Origin: Erysipelatoclostridium sp. AM42-17 | GTDB taxonomy: Bacteria; Bacillota_I; Bacilli_A; Erysipelotrichales; Coprobacillaceae | DNA length: 64,000 nucleotides | Assembly: GCF_003480255.1 (NCBI RefSeq) | Contig: NZ_QUIN01000003.1 | Coordinates: forward strand, 51,474-115,473 | Reading direction: 5' to 3' | Part shown: positions 25,003 to 33,828 of the stretch, piece by piece | How the letters are laid out: each line of letters opens with the position of its first letter | Position numbering within the stretch: position 1 is the first letter of the stretch | Notes under the pieces: model-generated | The model's database searches: none | What the model saw: the letters and a program-made list of their open reading frames with translations, nothing else | What the model was told of the DNA's origin: nothing | Translations under genes and position numbers: made by a program

Positions 25003-26248
25003 TTTAACAACAAGAATCATGCTATCCCTGATATTAGGGGCTATCGTTGGATCAATACTATATTTTTTACCAGCTAGTTCATTTAAAACAGATATTTTAG
25101 TAAATGGTATCTTTTATATTGTAGGGAATGGTTTTATTAGAATGATGCAAATGCTTGTCGTACCATTAGTATTTGTATCTATTGTATGTGGTAGTGCTGC
25201 TATTGGTGATACCAAAACATTAGGAAAAGTAGGAGTAAGAAGTTTGATCTTCTATTTATGCACAACAGCGATTGCTGTTGTAGTAGCCATTGGTGTAGCG
25301 AATATTATTAATCCAGGAATTGGTGTGAAGATGGCAAATATTGTTAAAACAGCAACATCTGCTACTTCATCAACGAAGTCAGTTTCTTTTGCTGAAACAA
25401 TTTTAAATATTATTCCTACTAATCCGATTGAATCATTATCTAATGGAACCATGTTACAAATTATTTTCTTTGCTTTATTATTAGGAATTATTCTAGCAAA
25501 ACTTGGAGATCGTGTTGATAGTGTAAGTCAATTCTTTAATCAATGGAATACAATTATGATGGAAATGACAAACATTATTATGTTAGTTGCGCCAATTGGT
25601 GTTTTTGCTTTGATTGCTAAGACATTTGCTACCCTTGGTTTCGATATGTTTTTACCAATGCTTAAATACATGGGATCAGTAGTTGGTGGCTTAGGTATTC
25701 ATTGTATTGTTGTCTATATGGCATTATTAAAGATTTTTACAGGTTTAAACCCAGTTCGTTTTATTAAGAAGTTTTTCCCAGTGATGACTTTTGCTTTTTC
25801 TACAGCAACATCTAATGCTACAATTCCCTTATCAATTGAAACATTAGAAAAGAAAGTGGGAGTATCGAAAAAGATTTCTTCTTTTACAATTCCTTTAGGA
25901 GCAACTATTAATATGGATGGGACAGCTATTATGCAAGGAGTCGCTGTTGTCTTTACTGCTCAATTATTTAATATTAATTTAAGTGTAGCAGATTACCTTA
26001 CTGTTATTGCAACAGCAACACTGGCTTCAGTAGGGACTGCAGGTGTTCCTTCAGTAGGTTTAATTACTTTATCAATGGTCTTTTCTTCAGTAGGTTTACC
26101 AGTAGAAGGTATTGCTTATATTATGGGTATTGATCGTATTTTAGATATGTTAAGAACAGCGGTTAATATTACAGGTGATGCTGTATGTACAACGATTGTC
26201 GCTCATCAAAATAAAGCATTAAATAAAGAAGTATTTTATCAAGAATAA
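24983..26248 (+). CDS. Dicarboxylate/amino acid:cation symporter (DAACS family)
   Basis: A 421-residue symporter of the GltP/DctA/SstT family, with about eight membrane segments and two hairpin loops. Signature regions are RMMQMLVVPLVFVSIVCGSAAIGD near residue 53, the serine-rich hairpin TATSNATIPLSIETLEKK near 273, GATINMDGTAIMQG near 306 and GIDRILDMLRTAVNITGDA near 382. It likely takes up glutamate, aspartate, serine/threonine or C4-dicarboxylates with Na+ or H+; the substrate cannot be decided here. AGGGGG precedes the ATG inside the preceding gene. Confidence 0.93.
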   Translation: MKKKKFNLTTRIMLSLILGAIVGSILYFLPASSFKTDILVNGIFYIVGNGFIRMMQMLVVPLVFVSIVCGSAAIGDTKTLGKVGVRSLIFYLCTTAIAVVVAIGVANIINPGIGVKMANIVKTATSATSSTKSVSFAETILNIIPTNPIESLSNGTMLQIIFFALLLGIILAKLGDRVDSVSQFFNQWNTIMMEMTNIIMLVAPIGVFALIAKTFATLGFDMFLPMLKYMGSVVGGLGIHCIVVYMALLKIFTGLNPVRFIKKFFPVMTFAFSTATSNATIPLSIETLEKKVGVSKKISSFTIPLGATINMDGTAIMQGVAVVFTAQLFNINLSVADYLTVIATATLASVGTAGVPSVGLITLSMVFSSVGLPVEGIAYIMGIDRILDMLRTAVNITGDAVCTTIVAHQNKALNKEVFYQE

Positions 26249-26250
26249 CT

Positions 26251-26296
26251 AAAAAGAGTAATGAACATAAATGCATGTTTATTACTCTTTTTTATT
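26251..26296. terminator. Bidirectional terminator between convergent genes
   Basis: A 12-bp stem (AAAAAGAGTAAT / ATTACTCTTTTT) with further internal pairing has A and T tracts on both sides. It serves the symporter on the + strand and the GIY-YIG gene on the - strand. Confidence 0.88.
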
Positions 26297-26554
26297 TTTG
26301 ATAAGTGCTTCTTTTTCTTTACGAGTGAGTTGTTTAATTTGATACTCTCGTTTCATGGCTTCACTTTTAGAACTAAAGGTTTCATAGTATTCCAATTTAA
26401 CAGGTCTTCTTGCTTTTGTGTATTTAGCACCTCGCCCCTCATTATGATCTTTAATTCTTTTTTCAAGATGATTTGTCCAACCGGTATAAAGGGTTTGATC
26501 ATGACATCTTACAATATAAACATAATTATTTTGTTGTTGATCCAAAGCCACCAT
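26282..26554 (-). CDS. GIY-YIG nuclease superfamily protein (YhbQ/YazA type)
   Basis: A 90-residue GIY-YIG domain with YVYIVRCHDQTLYTGWT at the N-terminus, then an Arg (LEKRIKDHNEG) and Glu in SKSEAMKREYQIK. Stand-alone domains of this UPF0213 type are small nucleases of uncertain cellular role, possibly in DNA repair. ATG 26554 is chosen because it gives the usual length; a longer frame exists inside dut. It overlaps the 3' end of dut by 29 bp and is probably translated by coupling, since no strong ribosome site is seen. The pair is the only minus-strand unit in the window. Confidence 0.85.
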   Translation of the reverse strand: MVALDQQQNNYVYIVRCHDQTLYTGWTNHLEKRIKDHNEGRGAKYTKARRPVKLEYYETFSSKSEAMKREYQIKQLTRKEKEALIKNKKE

Positions 26555-27038
26555 TTCTTTCATCAGTGACATCATCATCTTCAACAATACCGTATTCAAA
26601 GAAAATGCCTTGAACAATACCTTGACCTGCTTTTACAGTCACTGTTTTATCTTCATTACTATCATTCGTTAATTTAACAAATATATGTCCTTCATTATCA
26701 CTATTGTAATAATCGCTATCAATAATACCAACAGTATTATTTAATTGAAGACGATACTTAAATCCCAATCCACTACGTGGATAAAGTCCTAGTATCCAAG
26801 AAGAATCAATATAAACACGAATACCTGTAGGTATTTTAATAGTTTCTCCTGGTTTTAATTCAATATCAATAGGTGTATAGAAATCATAACCTGCAGATCC
26901 TTTGGTAGCTCTTTTAGGTAATGAAATAGATTCATAAATATTTAAAATAGTATTTTCATCATATTGAGGAAATGAATCTTTAAAATCATTTAAGAATTGT
27001 TCTTTTGATACTTTATAAAATTTTGCTATTTTTTTCAT
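26526..27038 (-). CDS. dut: dUTP diphosphatase, trimeric type
   Basis: A dUTPase that removes dUTP and provides dUMP for thymidylate synthesis. All five motifs are visible: GSAGYDFYTP, LYPRSGLGFKY, NNTVGIIDSDYYN, GQGIVQGIF and the C-terminal phosphate-binding arm ERNGGFGST. The 170-residue protein has an N-terminal extension of about 40 residues before motif 1. AGAGAGGTATAAC lies upstream of the ATG. A TATAAT with a poor -35 box (27064-27069, minus strand) is a possible promoter. Confidence 0.93.
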   Translation of the reverse strand: MKKIAKFYKVSKEQFLNDFKDSFPQYDENTILNIYESISLPKRATKGSAGYDFYTPIDIELKPGETIKIPTGIRVYIDSSWILGLYPRSGLGFKYRLQLNNTVGIIDSDYYNSDNEGHIFVKLTNDSNEDKTVTVKAGQGIVQGIFFEYGIVEDDDVTDERNGGFGSTTK

Positions 27039-27108
27039 TAGTTATACCTCTCTTTTTACATTCATTATAAAGAAAAGATATTTATAAAGGAATAGTAATT
27101 ATAAAAAT

Positions 27109-27139
27109 ATTAAATATAGTATTAAAAACTATATTTAAT
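27109..27139. repeat. Perfect 12-bp inverted repeat between dut and the haemolysin III gene
   Basis: ATTAAATATAGT and ACTATATTTAAT are exact inverse copies separated by 7 bp. There is no G+C-rich stem or T tract, so an operator is more likely than a terminator, although A+T richness makes chance more plausible. Confidence 0.5.
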
Positions 27140-27171
27140 AGAATAAAATAACTTATTTTGTGATAAATGTA

Positions 27172-27200
27172 TTTACCTTTATGACATTATTGAGTATAAT
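27172..27200 (+). promoter_or_regulatory. Promoter of the haemolysin III gene
   Basis: TTTACC and a perfect TATAAT are separated by 17 bp. Confidence 0.75.
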
Positions 27201-27223
27201 AACCGTAGTTGGAGGTGAAAACT

Positions 27224-27898
27224 ATGAAAAGAACAAAATTAGCTGATCGTGTTTTACCTGAATATACTAAGGGAGAAGAAGTATTTAATATGGTCACACA
27301 TATTGTAGGAGGGGCGCTAGGAATAGCAGCTTTGGTATTATGTATTGTTTTTTCGGTTAAACACCATAATGGTTATGGATTGTTTTCGGGGATTATATAT
27401 GGGATTTCAATGATACTCCTTTATACTATGAGTAGTATTTATCATGGATTATCACCAAAATTAAAGGCAAAGAAAGTATTTCAAATTATGGATCATTGTT
27501 CTATCTTTGTTTTAATTGCTGGAACATATACACCTATTTTATTATGTTCTATTCGTCCAATTGATCCATTTTGGGGATGGTTATTATTTGCTGTAGTATG
27601 GATTGTAACAGCATTAGGGATTACTCTTAACGCTATAGATATTAAAAGATATAAGACTTTTTCCATGGTTTGTTATCTAGCGCTAGGATGGTGTATTATT
27701 TTTAAAATCAATCTTTTACCACCATCTATTGGTTATCAAGGAATTGTCTATTTAGTGGCAGGGGGACTTGCTTATACAATAGGAACCATCTTTTATGGCT
27801 TACAAAAAAAACATCGTTATATGCATTCTATTTGGCATTTATGGATTTTAGTAGGAACAGTATTACATTTTTTATGTATTATTTTATATGTAATTTAA
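27224..27898 (+). CDS. Haemolysin III family membrane protein (YqfA/PAQR)
   Basis: A 224-residue seven-span membrane protein. The N-terminal VLPEYTKGEEVFNMVTHIVGGALG and the metal-site motifs SSIYHGL (about 73-80), DHCSIF near 94 and a C-terminal HSIWHLWILVGTVLHF identify the PAQR/haemolysin III family. Bacterial members are linked to membrane homeostasis; toxin activity should not be assumed from the name. Start ATG 27224 follows GGAGGTGA; an upstream in-frame TTG lies before that site. It is monocistronic. Confidence 0.93.
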   Translation: MKRTKLADRVLPEYTKGEEVFNMVTHIVGGALGIAALVLCIVFSVKHHNGYGLFSGIIYGISMILLYTMSSIYHGLSPKLKAKKVFQIMDHCSIFVLIAGTYTPILLCSIRPIDPFWGWLLFAVVWIVTALGITLNAIDIKRYKTFSMVCYLALGWCIIFKINLLPPSIGYQGIVYLVAGGLAYTIGTIFYGLQKKHRYMHSIWHLWILVGTVLHFLCIILYVI

Positions 27899-27922
27899 GG
27901 GCTTGGAATCAAGCCTTTTTTC
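27897..27922 (+). terminator. Terminator after the haemolysin III gene
   Basis: The stem GGCTTG / CAAGCC with loop GAAT is followed by six T residues. Confidence 0.85.
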
Positions 27923-27971
27923 TTTTTTTAGAAAAAGAAAAAATATTAGATACAAAACAATGTTTTTAGGT

Positions 27972-28036
27972 TATAATGGAATGGATGCATAGACATATGC
28001 ATTTATTGTTTTAAAAAATAATAAATGCATATGTCT
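27972..28036 (+). promoter_or_regulatory. nrdD promoter -10 and long leader hairpin
   Basis: A TATAAT at 27972-27977 has only a weak -35 candidate (GATACA, 17 bp upstream). From 27991 a perfect 17-bp inverted repeat follows, AGACATATGCATTTATT and its complement at 28020-28036, with a 12-nt loop; GCA/TGC extends it past a bulge. It has no T tail and ends 57 bp before nrdD. It could be an RNA structure or a large operator; it does not match the NrdR-box form I know. Confidence 0.6.
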
Positions 28037-28093
28037 TGCAAGTAGTAATGATTATTAATAATATAAAATTGAAATATATAGGGAGGAATTACA

Positions 28094-30271
28094 ATGAAAA
28101 TAATTAAACGTAATGGGACAGAAGTTCTCTTTGATGAAAGCAAAATCACAGCAGCAATTCAAAAAGCAAATAATGAAGTTGTAGAAACAGAAAGATTAAC
28201 AGAAGAAGAAATTGATAATATTACAAATAATGTTAAATACCAATGTGGTAAAATGTTAAGAGCATTAAGTGTAGAAGAAATTCAAAACTTAGTAGAAGAT
28301 GAAATTATGAAATTGAATGCTTTTACTGTAGCTAGAAAATACATTACATATCGTTATAAAAGAGCTTTAATTCGTAAATCTAATACAACAGATGAACAAA
28401 TTTTAAGTTTAATTGAATGTGATAACGAAGAAGTAAAACAAGAAAATTCTAATAAAAATCCTACTGTTAATAGTGTACAAAGAGATTATATGGCTGGAGA
28501 AGTCAGTAAAGATATTACAAAACGTTTATTATTACCAGATGACATTGTTAAAGCACATGAAGAAGGAATTATTCATTTCCATGATTCTGACTATTTTGCT
28601 CAACATATGCATAACTGTTGTTTAGTTAACTTAGAAGATATGTTACAAAATGGAACAGTGATTAGTGAAACAATGATTGAAAGACCAAAAAGTTTTTCTA
28701 CTGCTTGTAATATTGCTACACAAATTATTGCTCAAGTTGCAAGTTCACAATATGGAGGACAAAGTATTACTTTATCTCATTTAGCTCCTTTTGTTGACGT
28801 TTCACGTCAAAAATTAAGAAAAGAAGTTAAAAAAGAAATGGAAAGTACAGGTATTCATTTAAGTGAAGAAGAAATTAATAAAATTGCTGAATTACGTGTA
28901 CGTGAAGAAATTAAAAGAGGTGTTCAAACAATTCAATATCAAGTTGTTACTTTAATGACAACAAATGGACAAGCACCATTCATTACTGTTTTCATGTATT
29001 TAAATGAAGTACCAGAAGGACAAACAAAAGAAGATTTAGCATTAATTATTGAAGAAACATTAAAACAAAGAATGATTGGAGTCAAAAATGAAAAAGGTGT
29101 CTATGTTACACCAGCTTTCCCTAAACTTATTTATGTTTTAGAAGAAGATAATATTGAACCAGGTAGTCGTTATTATGGTTTAACAGAATTAGCAGCAAGA
29201 TGTACAGCTAAACGTATGGTACCAGATTATATTTCTGAAAAGATCATGAAAGAATTAAAAGTAGATGATAAAGGTGTAGGACATTGTTATCCATCTATGG
29301 GATGTCGTTCATTTTTAACACCTTACATAGACGAAAATGGAGATCCAAAATATTATGGAAGATTTAACCAAGGTGTTGTAACAATCAACTTAGTTGATGT
29401 TGCTTGTTCATCTAAGGGAGATGTAAAGAAATTCTGGCAAATCTTTGATGAGAGATTAGAGTTATGTTATCGTGCTTTAATGTGTCGTCATGAAAGATTA
29501 ATGGGAACTCCTAGTGATGTTGCTCCTATCTTATGGCAATATGGGGCATTAGCTCGTCTTAAAAAAGGAGAAACAATTGATAAATTATTATTTGATGGTT
29601 ATTCAACAATTTCTCTTGGATATGCTGGATTATGCGAATGTGTTCAATATATGACAGGAAAATCGCATACTGATCCTGAAGCAACACCATTTGCTTTAAA
29701 AGTAATGCAACATTTAAATGATAAATGTACAGAATGGAAAGCTAAAGAAAATATTGATTTTAGTTTATATGGAACACCAATTGAATCAACTACTTATAAA
29801 TTTGCAAAATGTTTACAAAAACGTTTTGGAAAAATCAAAGGTGTAACTGATAAAAACTATATTACAAATAGTTATCATGTTCATGTTACTGAAGAAATTG
29901 ATGCATTTACAAAATTAACATTTGAATCACAATTCCAAAAATTATCACCAGGTGGTGCTATTTCGTATGTAGAAGTACCTAATATGCAAGATAATATTGA
30001 AGCTGTTTTAGCTGTTATGAAACATATTTATGAAAATATTATGTATGCTGAATTAAATACAAAGAGTGATTATTGTATGGTTTGTGGTTATGACGGAGAA
30101 ATTCAAATCAGAACTGATGAAGATGGAAAATTGATTTGGGTATGTCCAAACTGTGGTAATAAAGACCAAGATAAAATGTCTGTAGCAAGACGTACTTGTG
30201 GTTATATTGGAACTCAATTCTGGAACCAAGGTAGAACACAAGAGATCAAAGAACGTGTATTACACTTATAA
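28094..30271 (+). CDS. nrdD: Anaerobic ribonucleoside-triphosphate reductase
   Basis: The class III reductase makes dNTPs without oxygen through a glycyl radical. Residues 1-95 are an ATP-cone (KIIKRNGTEVLFDESKI); the catalytic barrel has HDSDYFAQHMHNCCLVNLEDML and GYAGLCECVQYM with radical-transfer cysteines; near the C-terminus a zinc ribbon (YCMVCGYDGE, WVCPNCGNK) precedes the glycyl radical motif RTCGYIGTQFWNQGR (Gly about 703). At 725 residues it is complete. Its activase nrdG is 2.3 kb downstream, separated by two other genes and terminators rather than adjacent. GGGAGG precedes the ATG. Confidence 0.98.
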   Translation: MKIIKRNGTEVLFDESKITAAIQKANNEVVETERLTEEEIDNITNNVKYQCGKMLRALSVEEIQNLVEDEIMKLNAFTVARKYITYRYKRALIRKSNTTDEQILSLIECDNEEVKQENSNKNPTVNSVQRDYMAGEVSKDITKRLLLPDDIVKAHEEGIIHFHDSDYFAQHMHNCCLVNLEDMLQNGTVISETMIERPKSFSTACNIATQIIAQVASSQYGGQSITLSHLAPFVDVSRQKLRKEVKKEMESTGIHLSEEEINKIAELRVREEIKRGVQTIQYQVVTLMTTNGQAPFITVFMYLNEVPEGQTKEDLALIIEETLKQRMIGVKNEKGVYVTPAFPKLIYVLEEDNIEPGSRYYGLTELAARCTAKRMVPDYISEKIMKELKVDDKGVGHCYPSMGCRSFLTPYIDENGDPKYYGRFNQGVVTINLVDVACSSKGDVKKFWQIFDERLELCYRALMCRHERLMGTPSDVAPILWQYGALARLKKGETIDKLLFDGYSTISLGYAGLCECVQYMTGKSHTDPEATPFALKVMQHLNDKCTEWKAKENIDFSLYGTPIESTTYKFAKCLQKRFGKIKGVTDKNYITNSYHVHVTEEIDAFTKLTFESQFQKLSPGGAISYVEVPNMQDNIEAVLAVMKHIYENIMYAELNTKSDYCMVCGYDGEIQIRTDEDGKLIWVCPNCGNKDQDKMSVARRTCGYIGTQFWNQGRTQEIKERVLHL

Positions 30272-30303
30272 TTTAGGAAATTTTTGAAAAATGAACATTG
30301 GTT

Positions 30304-30337
30304 AAGGGAACAAGAATTAATTCTTGTTCCTTTTTTG
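30304..30337 (+). terminator. Terminator after nrdD
   Basis: A stem of at least 10 bp (GGAACAAGAA / TTCTTGTTCC) with loop TTAA is followed by six T residues. Confidence 0.93.
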
Positions 30338-30452
30338 TAAAACAAAATTTAATTTCCAAATACAAAAAAGAAAAATAATAAAAATTATATTTTAATTTAA
30401 GACTTATGAAAGTAGAGATAGGGAAACTATCTATTTTATTTACATAAATTAT

Positions 30453-30496
30453 GGTAAAATGTGTATATAAATACCCCGCTCAAAGAACGGGGTTTT
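30453..30496 (+). promoter_or_regulatory. Extended -10 element and small leader hairpin before the unknown membrane protein
   Basis: TGGTAAAAT (30453-30460... extended -10 form, -35 poor) is followed at 30473-30493 by a short stem CCCCG / CGGGG with a 9-nt loop and TTTTA. The hairpin could attenuate transcription of the next gene; both elements are weak. Confidence 0.4.
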
Positions 30497-30543
30497 ATGT
30501 TCGATATTTAAAAAAATAATTTTGAAAGATGAGGAATAGAATT

Positions 30544-31275
30544 GTGAGTATTAAAAATAAAGATATTAAAGATGAAGTAGTAGATGAAACTGCTAACGAG
30601 ACATCGAAAAAAGAGAAGAAACATAGTAATAAGAAAACCGTTTTGATGATTCTTGGAATAGTTGTTATTGCTTGTTTGGCAATTATCCTTATTAGAGGAG
30701 GATGGAATCCATTTAAAAGTAAAACTGTTGAAAAAGAGGCTATTAAACAATATGAAGAATCAGCTACAGTTGCTAATGATTTATGGACTACTTTAAACCC
30801 TGAAGATGCTGAATTAGATGAAAATAGTTCTTATTACAGGGAACTACAAGCAGAATTTGGACCAAATGGAAAATTTCCTTATGGTTTCCAAATTCTTGAA
30901 GATAATGGTAAAGAAGGGAAAAAAGGCGTTTTAAAATCAATGATTACAGCAAGTAGCGAATATGACAGTGCTTATGGATTTGATTACACTGTTTATTACA
31001 TGATAAATGACGATTATGCAAATGAAAAATATAATCAATTAAAACATGGAGATACTGGTGTTAATGATTTTAGAAAAGAATATTCATTTTCTAATGGAAA
31101 AATTACAATCGCAAGAAGCGGTGAATTGGATTTGGTCCTTTTTTACATTAAAGTAGGAACAGTAGTTTATCAAATGGATGGTCGATGTTCAACGTATACA
31201 GTTGATAAAGTCCAAGCGTTGTTTAATAAACTTAATATCCAATATACACCTATAGAAGTAAAAGATATGCAATAA
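30544..31275 (+). CDS. Uncharacterised single-span membrane protein
   Basis: I do not recognise a family. The protein has a charged cytoplasmic N-terminus (about 30 residues, Glu/Lys-rich), one membrane span (about residues 32-51, VLMILGIVVIACLAIILI) and an outside domain of roughly 190 residues rich in Tyr, Asp and Asn. The start is probably GTG 30544, eight bases after GAGGAA; ATG 30529 lies ahead of that site. It stands between nrdD and alaX with a hairpin on each side. The outside domain looks folded, with regular hydrophobic strands (YTVYYMINDDY, LDLVLFYIKVGTVVYQMDG). It has no lipobox. Confidence 0.75.
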   Translation: MSIKNKDIKDEVVDETANETSKKEKKHSNKKTVLMILGIVVIACLAIILIRGGWNPFKSKTVEKEAIKQYEESATVANDLWTTLNPEDAELDENSSYYRELQAEFGPNGKFPYGFQILEDNGKEGKKGVLKSMITASSEYDSAYGFDYTVYYMINDDYANEKYNQLKHGDTGVNDFRKEYSFSNGKITIARSGELDLVLFYIKVGTVVYQMDGRCSTYTVDKVQALFNKLNIQYTPIEVKDMQ

Positions 31276-31374
31276 AATGAGAGATACTTGAATTTTAATA
31301 TGTTTGTCATTAAAATGTAATGGTGAAGAATTTATTTAAAAAATAGATAATTTGTCTTTAATGAAAATGGAATA

Positions 31375-31401
31375 TAAAAAAGAGATTTTATCTCTTTTTT
31401 T
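31375..31401 (+). terminator. Terminator after the uncharacterised membrane protein
   Basis: An A+T-rich stem (AAAAAAGAGA / TCTCTTTTTT) with loop TTTTA is followed by T residues. Confidence 0.8.
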
Positions 31402-31422
31402 ATATAGAATGGATGGGATAAA

Positions 31423-32559
31423 ATGACAAAGAAATTATATGATGAAAATGCTTATCAAAGTGAATTTACAGCTGAAGTAGTCAGTTGTAATCCATGTCAA
31501 AAGGGATACGATGTATTACTGGATCAAACTTTGTTTTTTCCTGAAGAAGGAGGACAAACATGTGATCGAGGAACATTAAATGATATAGAAGTAAAAGATG
31601 TTCAAATTATCGATCAAGAAATACATCACTACGTTGAAAAACCACTAACTGGAAAAGTAAAGGGTAAGATAGATTTTGCTTATCGTTATTCAAATATGCA
31701 AAATCATAGTGGTGAACATATTATATCTGGGATAGTAAAATCATTATTTGGTTATGATAATAATGGTTTTCATTTAAGTGACCATGAAATTACAACAGAT
31801 TATAATGGTTATCTTAGTCATGAACAATTAGCTACTGTTGAACAAATGGCAAATCAAGTTATTTTGGAAAATCATACTATTCATTGCTTTTATCCTGATT
31901 GTCCTGGTGATTATGATTATCGTAGTAAAAAAGAAATTAATGAAGCGATTCGTCTTGTTGAAATCGAAGGAATTGATTGTTGTGCCTGTTGTGCGCCCCA
32001 TGTTCATTCAACAAGTGAAATTGGTATCATTAAAATACTTAAAGTAATCAAAAATAAAAAAGGTATAAGAATTTATTTTGTTTGTGGTCATCGTGCATAC
32101 CAAGATTATCTTCTTAAACATGATCAGGCTATGTACATTTCTAAGCAACTTTCATTACCACCTTTACAATTAACAACAGGAATTGAACGTATTATTCAAG
32201 AAAATAACCAATTAAAACAAGAAATATCATCATTAAAAAAGCAAATGATTGATAATCAAATTCAATTACTTTATCATAAAACTACTCATATTGTTTTTAT
32301 TGATGAACTAGACCGTTCATTACAACAATATTATTTAAATCAATTAAGTATATATAGCGATAAATTAGCTGCTGTATTTGTAGGAAGTCAAGATCAATAT
32401 CGTTTTATGATGTTAGGTGAGATGGCTCATACGACTTTACAACTATTAAAAGTCTCTTTTGAAGTAAAAGGTGGCGGGAAAGATATTGTTCAAGGGCAAA
32501 TTATTGGTCAAGAAAAACTTATTAAAGAATGTATTGAACAAAGTGAAAGAGGGAAATAG
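31423..32559 (+). CDS. Alanyl-tRNA editing protein, AlaX-L type
   Basis: A 378-residue free-standing editing domain related to the second half of AlaRS; such proteins hydrolyse Ser-tRNA(Ala) or Gly-tRNA(Ala). The zinc site is visible as NHSGEHI (HxxxH, residues 94-100) and CCACCAPH near 187; the N-terminal beta-barrel has FFPEEGGQTCDRG. A coiled coil (about 250-275) leads to a C-terminal DHHA1-like domain ending VKGGGKDIVQGQ, typical of the long form. Only 1 bp separates its stop from nrdG, so the two are in one transcript. A functional link between tRNA editing and the reductase activase is not apparent. Confidence 0.92.
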   Translation: MTKKLYDENAYQSEFTAEVVSCNPCQKGYDVLLDQTLFFPEEGGQTCDRGTLNDIEVKDVQIIDQEIHHYVEKPLTGKVKGKIDFAYRYSNMQNHSGEHIISGIVKSLFGYDNNGFHLSDHEITTDYNGYLSHEQLATVEQMANQVILENHTIHCFYPDCPGDYDYRSKKEINEAIRLVEIEGIDCCACCAPHVHSTSEIGIIKILKVIKNKKGIRIYFVCGHRAYQDYLLKHDQAMYISKQLSLPPLQLTTGIERIIQENNQLKQEISSLKKQMIDNQIQLLYHKTTHIVFIDELDRSLQQYYLNQLSIYSDKLAAVFVGSQDQYRFMMLGEMAHTTLQLLKVSFEVKGGGKDIVQGQIIGQEKLIKECIEQSERGK

Positions 32560-32560
32560 G

Positions 32561-33097
32561 ATGAACTATGCAACAATAAAAAAATGTGATATTGCAAATG
32601 GTACAGGAGTCAGGGTTTCTTTATTTGTCTCTGGATGTCGGCATCATTGTTTAGGATGTTTTAATGAAGAAGCATGGGATTTTCATTATGGACAAGTATT
32701 TAATGAAGATACGATTCAAGAAATTATGGATGCTTTAAAACCAAGTCATGTTGAAGGATTGACTTTACTTGGCGGAGAACCTATGGATTTAGATAACCAA
32801 GAAGGAATTTTACCATTATTACAAAGAGTAAAAAATGAACTACCAGACAAGGATATTTGGGTATATAGTGGTTATATTTTAGATGATTTATTACCTGGCG
32901 GTAGAGCTCATAGAGAGATTACAGATGAAATCTTAAGTTATGTTGATGTTTTGGTTGATGGACCATTTGTACAAGATTTAAAAGATATTTCATTAAGATT
33001 TAGAGGATCTTCTAATCAAAGATTAATTGATTTAAAAGAAACATTGAAACAAAAAGAAGTGATTTTATATCAAGGAAAAGATTTTTACAGGAAATAA
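32561..33097 (+). CDS. nrdG: Anaerobic ribonucleotide reductase activating protein
   Basis: A 178-residue radical SAM enzyme that generates the glycyl radical on NrdD. The cluster-binding motif CRHHCLGCFN (CxxxCxxC form) lies near residue 26 and the SAM-binding TLLGGEPM near 67. The start ATG 32561 immediately follows the alaX stop; GAGGGAAATAGG supplies a ribosome site. It is co-transcribed with alaX rather than with nrdD. Confidence 0.95.
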   Translation: MNYATIKKCDIANGTGVRVSLFVSGCRHHCLGCFNEEAWDFHYGQVFNEDTIQEIMDALKPSHVEGLTLLGGEPMDLDNQEGILPLLQRVKNELPDKDIWVYSGYILDDLLPGGRAHREITDEILSYVDVLVDGPFVQDLKDISLRFRGSSNQRLIDLKETLKQKEVILYQGKDFYRK

Positions 33098-33119
33098 TCG
33101 ATGATTATTTCCTTGTTTT
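33087..33119 (+). terminator. Terminator after nrdG
   Basis: An 11-bp stem (AGGAAATAATC / GATTATTTCCT) overlaps the nrdG stop and ends in TGTTTTA, a weak tail. Confidence 0.7.
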
Positions 33120-33216
33120 ATAGAATGAGGAGAAAAAGTAAAATAGTGAAATAATCTATATAATTTAATATATTTATGATATAATGTGTGCGTTATATAA
33201 AAAAGGGAGAAAAAAT

Positions 33217-33828
33217 ATGATTGGTTTTTATAGTTATACTGTAATCCTTACATATTTGTCATTGGTTTTTGCCATGGCTGGAATCCATTTATCATTTAAC
33301 GGATATTACCAATGGGCTTTTATTTGTTTAATTATGTGTGGTATCTGTGATACTTTTGATGGAATGGTAGCACGTAGTAAAAAGAATCGTACAGAAGAAG
33401 AAAAAAAATTTGGTATTCAAATTGATTCATTATGTGATTTAGTTGCCTTTGGGGTATTTCCAGCAATATTAGGATATAATGTAGGATTATCTTCAGTGGG
33501 ATGGTTAGCTATTGAAATATTTTATGTATTAGCTGCTGTCATCCGTTTAGCCTATTTTAATGTTACTGAAGAAACAAGACAACAACAAACAACAGAGAAA
33601 AGAAAATACTATCAGGGATTACCTGTTACATCATCATCTTTCATTTTGCCATTAGCATTCGCATTTCGTTATGTGATTTTTGGCCTTGATTATTTATATG
33701 GGACTTTAATGTTAATTACTGGTTTATTATTCATTATTGATTTTAAAGTACCAAAAGTTCAAGCTAAAGGTATTGCTGCATTAGGCGTACTTGTAGTTGT
33801 AGAATTAATCCAAATCGTATGGTTTTAG
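33217..33828 (+). CDS. pssA: CDP-diacylglycerol-serine O-phosphatidyltransferase
   Basis: A 203-residue membrane enzyme that makes phosphatidylserine from CDP-diacylglycerol and serine. The CDP-alcohol phosphotransferase motif is clear near residues 45-75: DTFDGMVAR, then G and DSLCD (spacing between motif halves slightly longer than the classic form). Start ATG 33217 follows AAGGGAG; a TGATATAAT extended -10 lies at 33177-33185. It overlaps psd by 10 bp, so synthesis and decarboxylation of phosphatidylserine are coupled. Confidence 0.93.
   Translation: MIGFYSYTVILTYLSLVFAMAGIHLSFNGYYQWAFICLIMCGICDTFDGMVARSKKNRTEEEKKFGIQIDSLCDLVAFGVFPAILGYNVGLSSVGWLAIEIFYVLAAVIRLAYFNVTEETRQQQTTEKRKYYQGLPVTSSSFILPLAFAFRYVIFGLDYLYGTLMLITGLLFIIDFKVPKVQAKGIAALGVLVVVELIQIVWF

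Noticed and set aside
26261-26569. Plus-strand ORF opposite the GIY-YIG gene
   Set aside because: The minus-strand frame has a clear GIY-YIG domain; the plus-strand product is a hydrophobic shadow that starts in the terminator.
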